From positions 164,534,004 to 164,598,003 of the forward strand of contig NC_068911.1 of the NCBI RefSeq assembly GCF_023091745.1: 64,000 nucleotides of DNA, read 5' to 3'. A model generated the notes under the pieces. That model was not told the DNA's origin and ran no database searches. It saw only the letters and a list, made by a program, of their open reading frames with translations. Shown here piece by piece: positions 1 through 11,584 of the stretch (position 1 is its first letter; each line of letters starts with the position of its first letter). Position numbers and translations under genes: made by a program. The stretch comes from Budorcas taxicolor. Taxonomy: Eukaryota > Chordata > Mammalia > Artiodactyla > Bovidae.

Positions 1-2709
1 GGGAACATCTCACAAGCCACCCTCAGCCATCTTTGTTGTCCAGTCCCATTCCTCTCTTCCAGTTATTCTCATGAATGTAATCCGGCCCGTTGGCATCCCT
101 GGGCTGATGTACAAAGAAAGGTCTCTTTCCTTTCATGAATACATTAAATGACTCCATGGACCCCTCTGCTGCTTGGCCTGCGGCATTCGTTCTTCCCCTG
201 AGATTCACCCGAAGGCCCTTCCTCAAGCGGTGTCTGAGAGCCCTGAGGAAGCCTGCCTCAGTCCTAAGTCAGTCAGTCTCAATGCTCACCTATTGCGCCA
301 GCTAAGAAGATGGCCCTGTAGTCTCACTTGCCAAGACTCAAGGAGGCTGAAGGAGGACCTTTGTAGGCCCAACAACTCCAACAGGGCCTGCACCCCACAT
401 TCCCACAGTCTGTGGAGGAGGCCTCCAGCCTCTTCCGCTCACCCCAGCTCCTTCAGATCACTCACAGTGCCGGTTTCCCCAGGGCCCACCCTGAAGTAGG
501 CAGGCAAGGTCAGAAGGGGTCCCAACAGGAGTCTCTGCCCTCCTCTGGGGTCTAGCCTAAGCCCCTGGACGCCATAGGCTCTTCTCTTCCTGCTAGAGAG
601 ACTGGCTTGTCTTTTGTCCAGAAGAAAACCTTACCTCTAAGCAGACCCATTTAAAGCCTCCCTCCTCTGCTGGTGGAAGTCGACAGAGCAGCCTTGTCAC
701 TGCCTATCGTGGTTCCTTTGCTGCCTTCCCTCCGTATGCAGTACAGGAATGTCGTGCAGTTGGAAACTGTCCTCCCAGGGAGAAGGTTGACTCATAGCGG
801 GCTCTTCTGCTTGACATGGCACTGCTTCTGGAAAGGGAAGGCCGGACCTCATGACGTCTCAGAGCAGCTGTCATCCTGGCAGGCCAGCGGCCCAAGCCGA
901 GCCACTTGGTGGACGGGCCCTGATTAGAGCCAGCACTGGCACAGAAGGTGGCCTCTAGGCCTGCCTGTTTCTTCACCACGCTTGGCTCATGAGGCATCTT
1001 CCATAAGTACTGTGGAGCGATGGACTGAGCTCCTCTTCAGAGACACTGTGAGATGGGAGCCCCTGGGCACCGAAAGGACTTGAGCCGCTGCTGGCAGTCT
1101 GGAGATACAGTGACCAAAGGCGGCCAGACATGCACAGGCTCTCTTTACAGAAGTGAGGACTTACAAACTCCATAAAGTGGGGTGACTTCAGGAGCCTGCA
1201 GGGGGCGTGATTCTGTGTCTGTAAATGAAATGACCAGAGCAGTTTGTGGCTGACAGGTAAACAAGATGCTCTGAACCTCTGCTCTGCAGTTCAGCTCAAC
1301 ACCAGGCTTTGGGCACCTGCTGTGGACAGAGCTAGGGCACCGAGTGCCTGGGGTACCTGGTGAAGCTCCCACTCCTGATCCCTTGGACGCCCTGGGGAAG
1401 AACAGCCATGCCTCCAGTCCCTGGAGGAGGGAACTGGAAGATCCACTCTTACAGAGAGAATCTTGAAGGATGCGTGAGATCTTGCTGGGACGGACCAGAA
1501 GGACTCCCCCGGAAGCACACGGAAGGGCCTGGAGGTCTGACGTGCCTGGCACTGTCCAGGCTTGCAGTGAGCAGTGCGGTGTGGAAGGAGAGCATGGAGC
1601 CTTGTGGCAGGAGAAGGCCGGGGCGCTCTTCCCATCGGGCCGACTCGAGCTTCTCCTCCAAGACTTCATCCTCGCCCCCAAGGCCCTCCCCGGTGGGCTC
1701 ACCCGCCTCAGCACCTGCCACCTTACCCGACCCTCGGTCACAGTCCACATTCAATTATGCGGCAGCCAACCCACAGAAGGACTGGACTGTGTTTCATTCA
1801 TTTCTATACTTCTGATGTATAGACAGCAGGAGAAGCCATCAAAGGTCCTTACAGAGGGCCGTGTCATCAGGCTTGTGTTTAGAAGGATGACTCAGCTGCG
1901 TTATGGAGAGTGGATTAGAGCAAGCGGAGCCAAGGAAGTGGAGTGTGTCGGTGTCCTCGAGAGAAATAATGAGTGGTTACAAAGAGCAGCCGAGGCCCGG
2001 GAGGCTGGCAGGGAGCAGGCTCGGCGCTTGTCAAGGTCCTGGCTCTGCTCTTCTCAGGTCTTTTGAGTCTGCTTCCTTCCTGAGCTGGCTTCCTCCTCGG
2101 GCTGGTAGCAAGCGAGTTGCAACAGTTCTGGCCCTCGTGCTCAGAAGCACCCAGCAAACATTGGCCTCCACTGGATCACATGTCCGTTCCTGAACCCATT
2201 CCTAGGGCCAGGAAATGCCATGCACTGACTGGCTTAGGTTCCTGATCAGTTACTGGAATGTATGTGAGGTCACCTTAGAACTGCCAGGTCCAGGCCTGGA
2301 GACTGGATCTGCTTCCCTCTGAATCCCCTGGCCTGGGGCAGGAGGGTATAGCTGAATGAAGCTAGAGTCTCATGAGGAAGGAGAAGGTGACTGCTGGACA
2401 TGCTCTTACATCTGCAGAGGGACCAGTTGGACTGATTCATTCATGTAGAACTGTTCACACAGTAGGTGCCTACACACACCCGCACAACCTGAACACCTCC
2501 AGGACACGCCTTCTGAATTGGTTTATCTGGGAAACAGTCATCATCCTGAATTGATATGCGACCTCTCACGGAGGACCCCACCCCCACCCCAACCTTGGAC
2601 TCTCCATTTCTTGACCTTTCTTTCAATCTTGTGATTGACTGTTCCATCTCCAAGATCATATACAACCTACTCTCTGACCACAGCCCCCAGTCCTTCCCAC
2701 TCCCTCATC
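1..2709. other. Intronic sequence without recognised genes
   Basis: This is intron DNA 5' of the first exon in the window. It is moderately GC-rich and mostly unique-looking. Open frames occur on both strands (for example around 1470-2066) but have no recognisable domain, start context or splice partners. I did not find the preceding DIS3L2 exon here, and I could not assign a repeat family. Confidence 0.6.
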
Positions 2710-5218
2710 CAGTTCAGTACAGTTCATTTCAGTCATGTCCAACTCTTTGTGACCCCATGGACTGCAGCACACCAGACTTCCCTATCCATCACCAGCTCCT
2801 AGAGTTTACTCATAACTCATGTCCATTGAGTCGATGATCCATCCAACCATTTCATCCTCTGTTGTCCCCTTCTCGTCCTGCCTTCAATCATCCCCAGCAT
2901 CAGGGTCTTTTCTAATGAGCCAGCTCTTCGCATCAGGTGGCCAAAGTATTGGAGTTTCAGCTTCAGCATCAGTCCTTTCAATGAATATTCAGGACTGATT
3001 TCCTTTAGGATGGACTGGTTGGATCTCCTTGCAGTCCAAGGGACTCTCAAGAGTCTACTCCAACACCACAGTTCAAAAGCATTAATTGTTTGGTGCTCAG
3101 CTTTCTTTATAGTCCAACTCTCACATCCATACATGACTACTAGAAAAACCATAGCCATGACTAGACGGACCTTCATTAGCAAAGTAATGTCTCTGCTTTT
3201 TGATATGCTGTCTAGGTTGGTCATAACTTTTCTTCCAATGAGTAAGCGTATTTATTTCATGGCTGCAATCACCATCTGCAGTGATTTTGGAGCCCAAAAA
3301 AATAAAGTCTGACACTGTTTCCACTGTTTCTCCATCTATTTGCCATGAAGTGATGGGACCAGATGCCATGATATTTGTTTTCTAAATGTTGAGCTTTAAG
3401 CCAGCTTTTTCACTCTCCTCTTTCATTTTCATCAAGAGGCTCTTTAGTTCTTCATTTCCTGCCATAAGGGTGGTGTCATCTGCATATCTGAGGTTATTGA
3501 GATTTCTCCCAGCAATCATGATTCCAGCTTGTGCTTCATCCAGCCCAGTGTTTCTCATGATGTACTCTGCATAGAAGTTAAATAAGCAGGGTGACAGTAT
3601 ACAGCCTTGACGTACTCCTTTTCCTATTGGAACCAGTCTGTATTCCATGTCCAGTTCTAACTGTTGCTTCCTGACCTGCATACAGGTTTCTCAAGAGGCA
3701 GGTCAGGCGGTCTGGTATTCCCATCTCTTTCAGAATTTTCCACAGTTCATTGTGATCCACACAGTCAAAGGCTTTGGCATAGTCAATAAAGCAGAAATAG
3801 ATGTTTTTCTGGAACTCTTTTGTTTTTCGATGATCCAGCGGATGCTGGCAATTTGATCTCTGGTTCCTCTGCCTTTCCTAAAACCAGCTTGAACATCTGG
3901 AAGTTAACAGTTCACGTATTGTTGAAGCCGGGCTTGGAGAATTTTGAGCATTACTTTGCTAGCATGTGAGATGAGTGCAGTTGTGCAGTAGTTTGAGCAT
4001 TCTTTAGCAATGCTTTTCTTTGGGATTGGAATGAAAACTGACCTTTTCCAGTCCTGTGGCCACTGCTGAGTTTTCCAAATTTGCTGGCATATTGAGTGCA
4101 GCACTTTCACAGCATCATCTTTTAGAATTCGAAATAGCTCAACTGGAATTCCATCACCTCCACTGGCTTTATTTGAAGTGATGCTTCCTAAGGACCACTT
4201 GACTTCTCATTCCAGGATGTCTGGCTTTAGGTGAGTGAGCACACATCGTGATTATCTGGGTCGTGAAGATCTTTTTTGTACAGTTCTTCTGTGTATTCTT
4301 GCCATCTCTTCTTAATATCTTCTGCTTCTGTTAGGTCCATACCATTTCTGTCCTTTATGTTGCCCAGCTTTGCATGAAATGTTCCCTTGGTATCTCTAAC
4401 TTTCTTGAAGAGATCTCTAGTCTTTCCCATTCTATTGTCTTCCTCTATTTCTTTGCATTGATCACTGAGAAAGGCTTTTTAATCTCTGCTTCCTATTCTT
4501 TGGAATTCTGCATTCAAATGGGTTTATCTTTCCTTTTCACCTTTGCTTTTGGCTTCTCTTCTTTTCTCAGCTACTTGTAAGGCTTCCTCAGACAGCCATG
4601 TTGCTTTTTTGCATTTCTTTTTCTTGGGGATGGTCTTGCTCCTGGTCTCTTGTACAATGTCATGAACCTCTATCCATCAGGCATTCTGTCTATCAGATCT
4701 AGTCCCTTAAATCTATTTCTCACTTCCACTGTATAATCACAAGGGATTTGATTTAGGTCATACCTGAATGGTCTAGTGGTTTTCCCTACTTACTTCAATT
4801 TAAGTCTGAATTTGACATTAAGGAGTTCATGATCTGAGCCACAGTCAGCTCCTGGTCTTGTTTTTGCTGACTGTATAGAGCTTCTCCATCTTTGGCTGCA
4901 AAGAATATAATCAGTCTGATTTTGGTGTTGACCATCTGGTGATGTCCATGTGTAGAGTCTTCTCTTGTGTTGTTGGAAGAGGGTGTTTGCTATGACCAGT
5001 GCGTTCTCTTGGGAAAATTCTATTAGCCTTTGCCCTGCTTCATTTTGTATTCCACGGCCAAACTTGCCTGTTACTCCAGGTATCTCTTGACTTCCTACTT
5101 CTGCATTCCAGTCCCCTATAATAAAAAGGACATGTTTTTTTGGTGTTAGTTCTAGAAGATTTTGTTGGTCATCATACAACCATTCAGCTTCAGCTTCTTC
5201 AGCATTAGTGGTTGGGTC
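2710..5218 (-). mobile_element. BovB (RTE) LINE, 5'-truncated, decayed
   Basis: This is a minus-strand copy of the ruminant BovB non-LTR retrotransposon. Read on the minus strand it runs from the end of the endonuclease domain (about 5179-4790, with the G-D-W-N and S-D-H-E motifs) through reverse transcriptase (about 3760-3382, with L-R-Y-A-D-D) to the 3' end shared with ART2A SINEs (about 3224-2710, C-E-S-W-T and S-N-Q-S-I-L-K-E). The frame is broken many times, so it is dead. Its 5' end lies just beyond a BOV-A2 SINE inserted at 5232-5507; the BovB match stops near 5522. I found no convincing target duplication for this copy. Confidence 0.92.
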
Positions 5219-5231
5219 ATAGACTTGGATT
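5219..5231. repeat. Target site duplication, left copy (BOV-A2)
   Basis: The 13-bp sequence ATAGACTTGGATT is repeated exactly at 5508-5520, flanking the SINE. It belongs to the interrupted BovB. Confidence 0.95.
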
Positions 5232-5507
5232 CAGAGAAGGGAATGGCAACCCACTCCAGTACTCTTGCCTGGAAAATCCCATGGACAGAGGAGCCTGGCA
5301 GGCTGCAGTCCATGGAGTCGCGAAGAGTCGGGCACGACTGAGTGACTTCACTTTCACTTTTCACTTTCATGCATTGGAGAAGGAAATGGCAACCCACTCC
5401 AGTATTCTTGCCTGGAGAATCCCAGGGACGGAGGAGCCTGGTGGGCTGCCATCTATGGGGTCGCACAGAGTCGGACACGACTGAAGCAACTTAGCAGCAG
5501 CAGCAGC
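5232..5507 (+). mobile_element. BOV-A2 SINE (dimeric)
   Basis: Two Bov-A monomers sit in tandem. Each has the block GGCAACCCACTCCAGTA, a GGAGCCTGG block and a TCGGRCACGACTGA block. They are joined by a CTTTCACTTTTCACTTTCATG linker region, and the element ends in a short AGC repeat. A perfect 13-bp target duplication flanks it. It inserted into the older BovB, so it is younger than that copy. Confidence 0.95.
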
Positions 5508-5520
5508 ATAGACTTGGATT
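5508..5520. repeat. Target site duplication, right copy (BOV-A2)
   Basis: This is the exact 13-bp copy of 5219-5231. Confidence 0.95.
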
Positions 5521-5605
5521 AAGAATTAAGTTTTCCAATTTTCCTGTTACTAAGGACAACAGATTTTATTTCATCATGTTTCTCATAAAGACTTTGGAAA
5601 ATGCA

Positions 5606-5970
5606 AAGAAAGTTAAGACATCACTGTTGCAGTCTTGAGAGTCTCTTGGACAGCAAGGAGATCAAACCAGTCGATCCTAAAGGAGATCAACCCTGAATAT
5701 GCATTGGAAGGACTGATGCTGAAGCTGAAGCTCTGATACTTTAGCCACCTGATGAGAAGAGCCGACTTATTGGAAAAGATCCTGATGTTGGGAAAGATAG
5801 AAGGTAGGGAGAGAAGGGTATGACAGAGTTCAAGATGATTGGAGGGCATCACGAACTCAGTGGACATGAGCTTGAGCAAGCTCCTGGCAATGGTGAAGGA
5901 CAGGGAAGCCTGGCATGCTGCAGTCCTGTGGGTTGCAAAGAGTTGGACATGAATGAGCAACTGAATAATG
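5606..5970 (+). mobile_element. BovB 3'-end fragment, old
   Basis: This plus-strand remnant holds the last about 360 bp of BovB (S-N-Q-S-I-L-K-E region to the terminal ACTGAA-type tail). It is visibly more diverged than the copies on either side and ends in an AACAACAATT tail. Confidence 0.8.
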
Positions 5971-6066
5971 ACAACAACAATTGCTGTTGCCATTTTGACA
6001 TTGTTCCTTCCAGTCTTCTATGCCATCTGTGGAATTTTTTTTTAAATGTACTTTTTTGGGGGTATG

Positions 6067-6078
6067 TGATCAAATATG
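6067..6078. repeat. Target site duplication, left copy (BovB 6079-8311)
   Basis: TGATCAAATATG is repeated exactly at 8312-8323, which fixes the ends of the BovB insertion. Confidence 0.93.
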
Positions 6079-8311
6079 ATTATATTCTTTGCAGCCAAAG
6101 ATGGAGAAGCTCTATATAGTCAGAAAAAACAAGACCGGGAGCTGACTGTGGCTCAGATCATGAACTCCTTATTGCCAAATTCAGACTTAAATTGAAGAAA
6201 GTAGGGAAAACCGCTAGACCATTCAGGTATGACCTAAATCAAATCCCTTATGATTATACAGTGGAAGTGAGAAATAGATTTAAGGGACTAGATCTGATAG
6301 ATAGAGTGCCTGATAAACTATGGAAAGAGGTTCGTGACATTGTACAGGAGACAGGGATCAAGACCATCCCCTTGGAAAAGAAATGCAAAAAAGCAAAATG
6401 GCTGTCTGAGGAGGCCTTACAAGTAGCTGTGAAAAGGAGAGAAACAAAAAGCAAAGGAGAAAAGGAAAGATATAACCATCTGAATGCAGAGTTCCAAAGA
6501 ATAGCAAGGAGAGATAAGAAAGCCTTCCTCAGCAATCAATGCAAAGAAATAGAGGAAAACAACAGAATGGGAAAGACTAGAGATCTCTTCAAGAAAATTA
6601 GAGATACCAAGGGAACATTTCATGCAAAGATAGTCTCGATAAAGGACAGAAATGGTCTGGACCTTACAGAAGCAGAAGATATTAAGAAGAGGTGGCAAGA
6701 ATACACAGAAGAACTGTACAAAAAAGATCTTCACGACCCAGATAATCACGATGGTGTGATCACTCACCTAGAGCCAGACATCCTGGAATGCAAAGTCAAG
6801 TAGACCTTAGAAAGCATCACTATGAACAAAGCTAGTGGAGGTGATGGAATTCCAGTGGAGCTATTTCAAATCCTGAAAGATGATGCTGTGAAAGTGCTGC
6901 ACTCAATATGCCAGCAAATTTGGAAAACTCAGCAGTGGCCACAGGACTGGAAAAGTCAGTTTTCATTCCAATCCCAAAGAAAGGCAATGCCAAAGAATGC
7001 TCAAACTACTGCACAATCGCACTCATCTCACACACTAGTAAAGTAATGCTCAAAATTCTCTAAGCCAGGCTTCAGCAATACGTGAACCGTGAACTCCCTG
7101 ATGTTCAAGCTGGTTTTAGAAAAGGCAGAGGAACCAGAGATCAAATTGCCAACATCCACTGGATCGTGGAAAAAGCAAGAGAATTCCAGAAAAACATCTA
7201 TTTCTGCTTTATTGACTATGCCAAAGCCTTTGACTGTGTGGATCACAATGAACTGTGGAAAATTCTGAAAGAGATGGGAATACCAGACCGCCTGACCTGC
7301 CTCTTGAGAAACCTGTATGCAGGTCAGGAAGCAACAGTTAGAACTGGACCTGAACAACAGACTGGTTCCAAATAGGAAAAGGAGTACATCAAGGCTGTAT
7401 ACTGTCACTCTGCTTATTTAACTTAAATGCAGAGTGCATCATGAGAAACGTTGGGCTGGAAGAAGCACAAGCTGGAATCATGATTGCTGGGAGAAATATC
7501 AATAACCTCAGATATGCAGATGATACCACCCTTATGGCAGAAAGTGAAGAGGAACTCAAAAGCCTCTTGATGAAAGTGAAAGAGGAGAGTGAAAAAGTTG
7601 GCTTAAAGCTCAACATTCAGAAAATGAAGATCATGGCATCTGGTCCCATCACTTCATGGCAAATAGATGGAGAAACAGTGGAAACAATGTCAGACTTTTT
7701 TTTGGTGGCGGGGGGGGGGGGGGGCTCCAAAAGTCACTGCAGATGATGACTGCAGCCATCAAATTAAAAGGCGCTTACTCCTTGGAAGGAAAGTTATGAC
7801 CAACCTAGATAGTGTATTGAGAAGCAGAGGCATTATTTTGCCAACAAAGGTCCGTCGACTCAAGGCTATAGTTTTTCCAGTGGTCATGTATGGATGTGAG
7901 AGTTGGACTAGGAGGAAAGCTGAGTGCCAAAGAATTGATGCTTTTGAACTGTGTTGTTGGAAAAGACTCTTGAGAGTCCCTTGGACTGCAAGGAGATCCA
8001 ACCAGTCCGTTCTAAAGGAGATCAGTCCTGGGTGTTCATTGGAGGAACTCATGTTGAAGCTGAAACTCCGATACTTTTGCCATGTCATTCGAAGAGTTGA
8101 CTCATTGGAAAAGACCCTGATTCTGGGAGGGATTGGGGGCAGGAGGAGAAGGGGACGACAGAGGATGAGATGGCTGGATGGTATCACCAACTCAATGGAC
8201 GTGAGTTTGAGTGAACTCTGGGAGTTGGTGATGGACAGGGAGACCTGGCGTGCTGCAATTCATGGGGTCACAAAGAGTCGGACACTACTGAGCAACTGAA
8301 CTGAACTGAAC
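6079..8311 (+). mobile_element. BovB (RTE) LINE, 5'-truncated, with 12-bp target duplication
   Basis: This 2233-bp plus-strand BovB begins within the endonuclease/linker region (open frame 6192-6803). It continues through reverse transcriptase (F-I-D-Y-A-K-A-F-D around 7200, L-R-Y-A-D-D around 7510) to the 3' tail of GAACT repeats. Inactivating changes include a TAG at about 6801 where other copies have TGG, and frameshifts near 7370-7440 and in a 15-base G run at 7710-7724. The perfect target duplication shows it is a single retrotransposition product. It lies in inverted orientation to the BovB at 2710-5218. Confidence 0.95.
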
Positions 8312-8323
8312 TGATCAAATATG
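8312..8323. repeat. Target site duplication, right copy (BovB 6079-8311)
   Basis: This is the exact copy of TGATCAAATATG at 6067-6078. Confidence 0.93.
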
Positions 8324-9020
8324 CATCTTGCTTCTTTTCATCTAACCCGAATATTTCCCCAGGTTAATAAAAATTCTTTATAAACCATTTAACAGCCGTA
8401 TGCTATTCTGCACCTGACTCTAGTATGGTTTATTTAACTGTTCTGCTATTTCTGGTTTTTCTGAGTCTTTCCAATAAATAATACTGAAGTAAATAGTTTT
8501 TTAAAAAAGAAAACTCTTTCCTCTACATTTATGATACTTTTCCAAGCCATTAATTTGTAACTTGAATCACTGAATCGAAGGCTTTGAAAATTTCTAAGCA
8601 GTAGAGTCTTTGAAATGGACTAAGTGTATAGAGACCTGAATTTAGCTACAAAAAGGAAAGTAAAGAAAAAAGGGGGGATTGTAATTAACAGATATTTGTA
8701 AATAACTGCTTTCTGTTTTACTGAAAGAGGGCTGGGAAGATCCAAGCGGTGCTCTGTGGGGAAAACATGCCTTTGACTTGAAGTTCCTGGCTCCATGCTG
8801 GTGAAGCAGGGCTTGTTTCTGCTTTTTTATTTTCATCTGGGTCAGTGAGAGGACAGGCCTTTCCTACAAGCTCATGTCCCTCTAAGGAAGAGGAAAGGCA
8901 TCCAGAATCTAATGATGCACATCAGTAGTTGTGTCAGCAGCTTTCAGTTAAAAAAAAAAAAAAAAAGCTATAATAATATATCCTCCTAATGTGCAGTTAA
9001 TTTTAGTTAAAAATTTCCCT
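8324..9020. other. AT-rich intronic stretch, nothing assigned
   Basis: This is AT-rich intron DNA with an A17 run at about 8950-8966. I see no coding signal and no repeat family I can name. Confidence 0.5.
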
Positions 9021-9025
9021 GGTGA

Positions 9026-9150
9026 TTTTTTAAAATTTAATTGAACTATTTTGGCCACACTGTGTGGCTTGCAGGATCTTAGATTGAACCCCAGACCATC
9101 ACAGTAAAATCACCAAGTCCTAACCACTGGACCTCTAGCAAATTCCCTCC
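9026..9150 (-). mobile_element. CHR-type tRNA-Glu SINE, antisense, degraded
   Basis: The TTTTGGCCACACTGTGTGGC start, ATCTTAGATTGAACCCC and CTAACCACTGGACC blocks are the reverse complement of the CHR SINE family shared by ruminants, hippos and cetaceans. Confidence 0.75.
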
Positions 9151-9739
9151 CTAGTGATGTTTAAACCCAGGAAATTTGTAAATCTGGTAACTATCTCTGC
9201 ATTTGGAAATAAATGTTAGCACTGCCCTAGCTGTCCAGGCCCCAGCAGGACAGACACACCTCACAGAGCTCTGGCTTCTCAGCCACACCTGAACACTCCT
9301 CTTAGAATCCGGAAAGAAACCAAGACATCATCACCAGAATCCTTGTTCCTGATCTTCCCTAATCAGGAAAAAGCTAAGGAACGCCTCCAAGTCAACATGG
9401 CCAAAATCAGACGTTGGACTGTCTGCCCGTCCCTGCGTTCAGTCCTCCAGCTCAGCAGTGGAACCACCACCTGCCTGGTTGTTAACATCAAAAACCTGAA
9501 CCATCCCCGACTTCCTGTTTTCTGTCCTCACATTCCCCAGCACCGAATCCATCGGCATATTCTGTCCTTTCTGTTGCGGAACCTTTACTCAAGATCTCAC
9601 ATTGTCCATTTCTGTCCATCTCGCCCACCTGCCCTCAGGTCCCAGCCCCATCACCACTCACCTGCACTGCTCAGTTGCCTGCCACAGGGGCTCCTACTTC
9701 TGCCCTCCCCACTGCGGTCTTTTCTCTAATAGACAAAAG

Positions 9740-10080
9740 GTCTTTTCTGTAATAGACAAAAGGATCCTGCTAAAACATAACTTTGGTCATGGTCATCTAC
9801 CCCTTTCTTAAAACTTGTCAGAGGCTTCCCTTTGCTAGTAAGGTAAAGGTCAGAAATTCCAACATGGCTGAGAAGGCCCTGCGTACCCTGCCCTGGCCTT
9901 CCTTTCCAGCATCATTGCCCAATATACACCCCCCGCCCCCAATCCATCCTTCAGCTCCTGCTAGTCTTGCACCCAGGGCTCTGCCAAGGAGGGCCCTCTT
10001 CTCTCCCCTCCATCCTTCCCACTGTCTAGGTAACCCCGTCTTCCCACTTTCCCAGTCTAGGTCAGGTTATTTACCCGTGT
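9740..10080 (+). repeat. Probable L2 LINE remnant
   Basis: The stretch resembles the ancient L2 3' region, including the CAGAGGCTTCCC and GAGAAGGCCCTGCGTACCCTGC type blocks. It is divergent, and the family call is by eye. Confidence 0.5.
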
Positions 10081-10132
10081 AGAAACACAGGAGGTTTTTT
10101 TTTCCCTTCTTCAGAGAACCTATTTAAAGTTT

Positions 10133-10134
<2 letters not shown>

Positions 10135-10177
<43 letters not shown>
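10135..10177. repeat. (AT)n microsatellite
   Basis: An uninterrupted alternating AT tract of about 43 bp, 370 bp upstream of the first DIS3L2 exon in the window. It is likely length-polymorphic. Confidence 0.95.
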
Positions 10178-10179
<2 letters not shown>

Positions 10180-10549
10180 GTTTTTTCCATTCATCAGCAC
10201 GATTATGTGATGGATGTCTGTCTCCTCTACTAAACCACAGGATCCTCTCTGCTACTGTTCTCTGCTCTTTCCCCATGAGCTCACTCAGGGTCTGGCACCA
10301 AATAGGGGCCTTAATAAAAGTTGGTTGCTCGCCGAATGGAGAACTTGAGTCCTGGTGACAGTTCTCCTTGACACCCGTGTCCCTGTAAGGTGTGGGCTCT
10401 TCCCAGGGCGGGCAGGCCAGGTTCTCAACACCATGTCCTCTTGAGGGAAAGTGATTTTGCTTGTTTTCTTGTTTTTTCATTTCAGCTGTCAGAATGAACA
10501 GAGCACAGTGCCTAAAACGTACCCGTTTTTCTCTTCTCTCCTTATGCAG

Positions 10550-10629
10550 CTAAAGCTGGCTTTCACCCTGGACCACGAGACTGGGTTGCCTCAAGGATGT
10601 CATGTCTATGAGTACCGAGACAGCAACAA
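10550..10629 (+). CDS. DIS3L2: DIS3L2 coding exon (probably exon 14), RNB domain
   Basis: The exon is 80 bp and encodes residues 1-26 of the part seen here, plus two bases of codon 27 (L-K-L-A-F-T-L-D-H-E-T-G then C-H-V-Y-E-Y-R-D-S-N). This is part of the RNB catalytic domain, beyond the catalytic Asp cluster. The acceptor is a strong pyrimidine tract ending in TTATGCAG at 10549. The donor is GTAAGC from 10630, which splits the Lys codon AA|G, and the next exon supplies the G. The sequence matches mammalian DIS3L2 almost residue for residue; I recall Ile where this has Val in the C-H-V-Y segment. The exon is isolated, with the next coding exon 35 kb away, so similarity plus phase is what links it to the 45.8-53.4 kb cluster. 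Confidence 0.95.
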
Positions 10630-10865
10630 GTAAGCCACTCTGTGGGAAAGCGTGTTGCCTGACCCTGTCCTGTGGAGGTAGCACCCCTGGGCTTCCGTGT
10701 ACGCGGCCTCCCTGACTAAGAGATCCTCAGGGAGGCAATCACACTTTTTGTGACTGTATTAGAAAAGAGCTGGCACAAAAGTATTTCTCCTATAAAATCT
10801 CTTTTGCCCTTCTGTATAGGGTGTGAAAATACTTGTGTCAGAACAGATGTAATGTATTAGAAGTA

Positions 10866-10932
10866 TTGGGTTGGCCGAAAGATTAGTGCAGGGCTTACGG
10901 GAAAACCCGGACGAGGTTTTTAGCCAACCCAA
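10866..10932. mobile_element. Mariner-derived MITE
   Basis: This 67-bp element has perfect 10-bp terminal inverted repeats (TTGGGTTGGC ... GCCAACCCAA) flanked by TA dinucleotides at 10864-10865 and 10933-10934, the mariner target duplication. The termini match the ruminant mariner type. It has no transposase and is a non-autonomous copy or a deletion derivative. Confidence 0.88.
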
Positions 10933-11114
10933 TATATTCCAAAGCGAACCTTCCTTTCCAGGCTGCAGCTCTTCTTGACCCCCCCACCCCTACTTCATCT
11001 CCAATCATGGGCTTGCTTATTGGGCTCACTGTGTGACTTTTGCTGTAGTTCAGTCTGACTGTACTGTTTATAGGAGTTTGTTGTGATAATCCACCTGCCT
11101 TGTGAATTTGTTTT

Positions 11115-11400
11115 CCATTTTTTAAAATAATTTTTATTGGAATATAGTTGATTTACAATGTTGCATTAGTTTCTGCTGTCCAACAAAGTGAATCAGTTTT
11201 CCATATACATGCATCTGCTGTTTTTTTATTTTCTTTTCCCACATAGGTCATGGCAGAGTAATGAGCAGAGTTCCCTGTGCTATGCAGCAGGTTCTTGTCA
11301 GTTATCTATGTTACATATAGTAGTATGGATATGTCAGTCCCAGTCTCCCAATGTGTCCCTCCTCCTTACCTTGGGAATTTCAGAGATGGGCCATTCGTGG
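11115..11400 (-). mobile_element. L1 3'-UTR fragment, antisense
   Basis: Characteristic L1 3'-end blocks in reverse complement: TTTATTGGAATATAGTTGAT, AACAAAGTGAATCAG, and AGTTCCCTGTGCTATGCAGC. It ends near the CTTACC stretch. Confidence 0.85.
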
Positions 11401-11584
11401 GTACCTACAGAGGTTTAAGTTGGTGACCTTGTTCAAAGATGGCTCCTGGCATAGTTTTGCACACTTCTTTTCTTCATCCCAGGCTGCCTCCTTGACTGTG
11501 TGTGTTTGTCTGTGGGACAGTGAAAGTGGTGATGAGTGAGGTGAGGGGTGTGCTCTGAAGAAGATGATGAGCGTGATGAATGGT

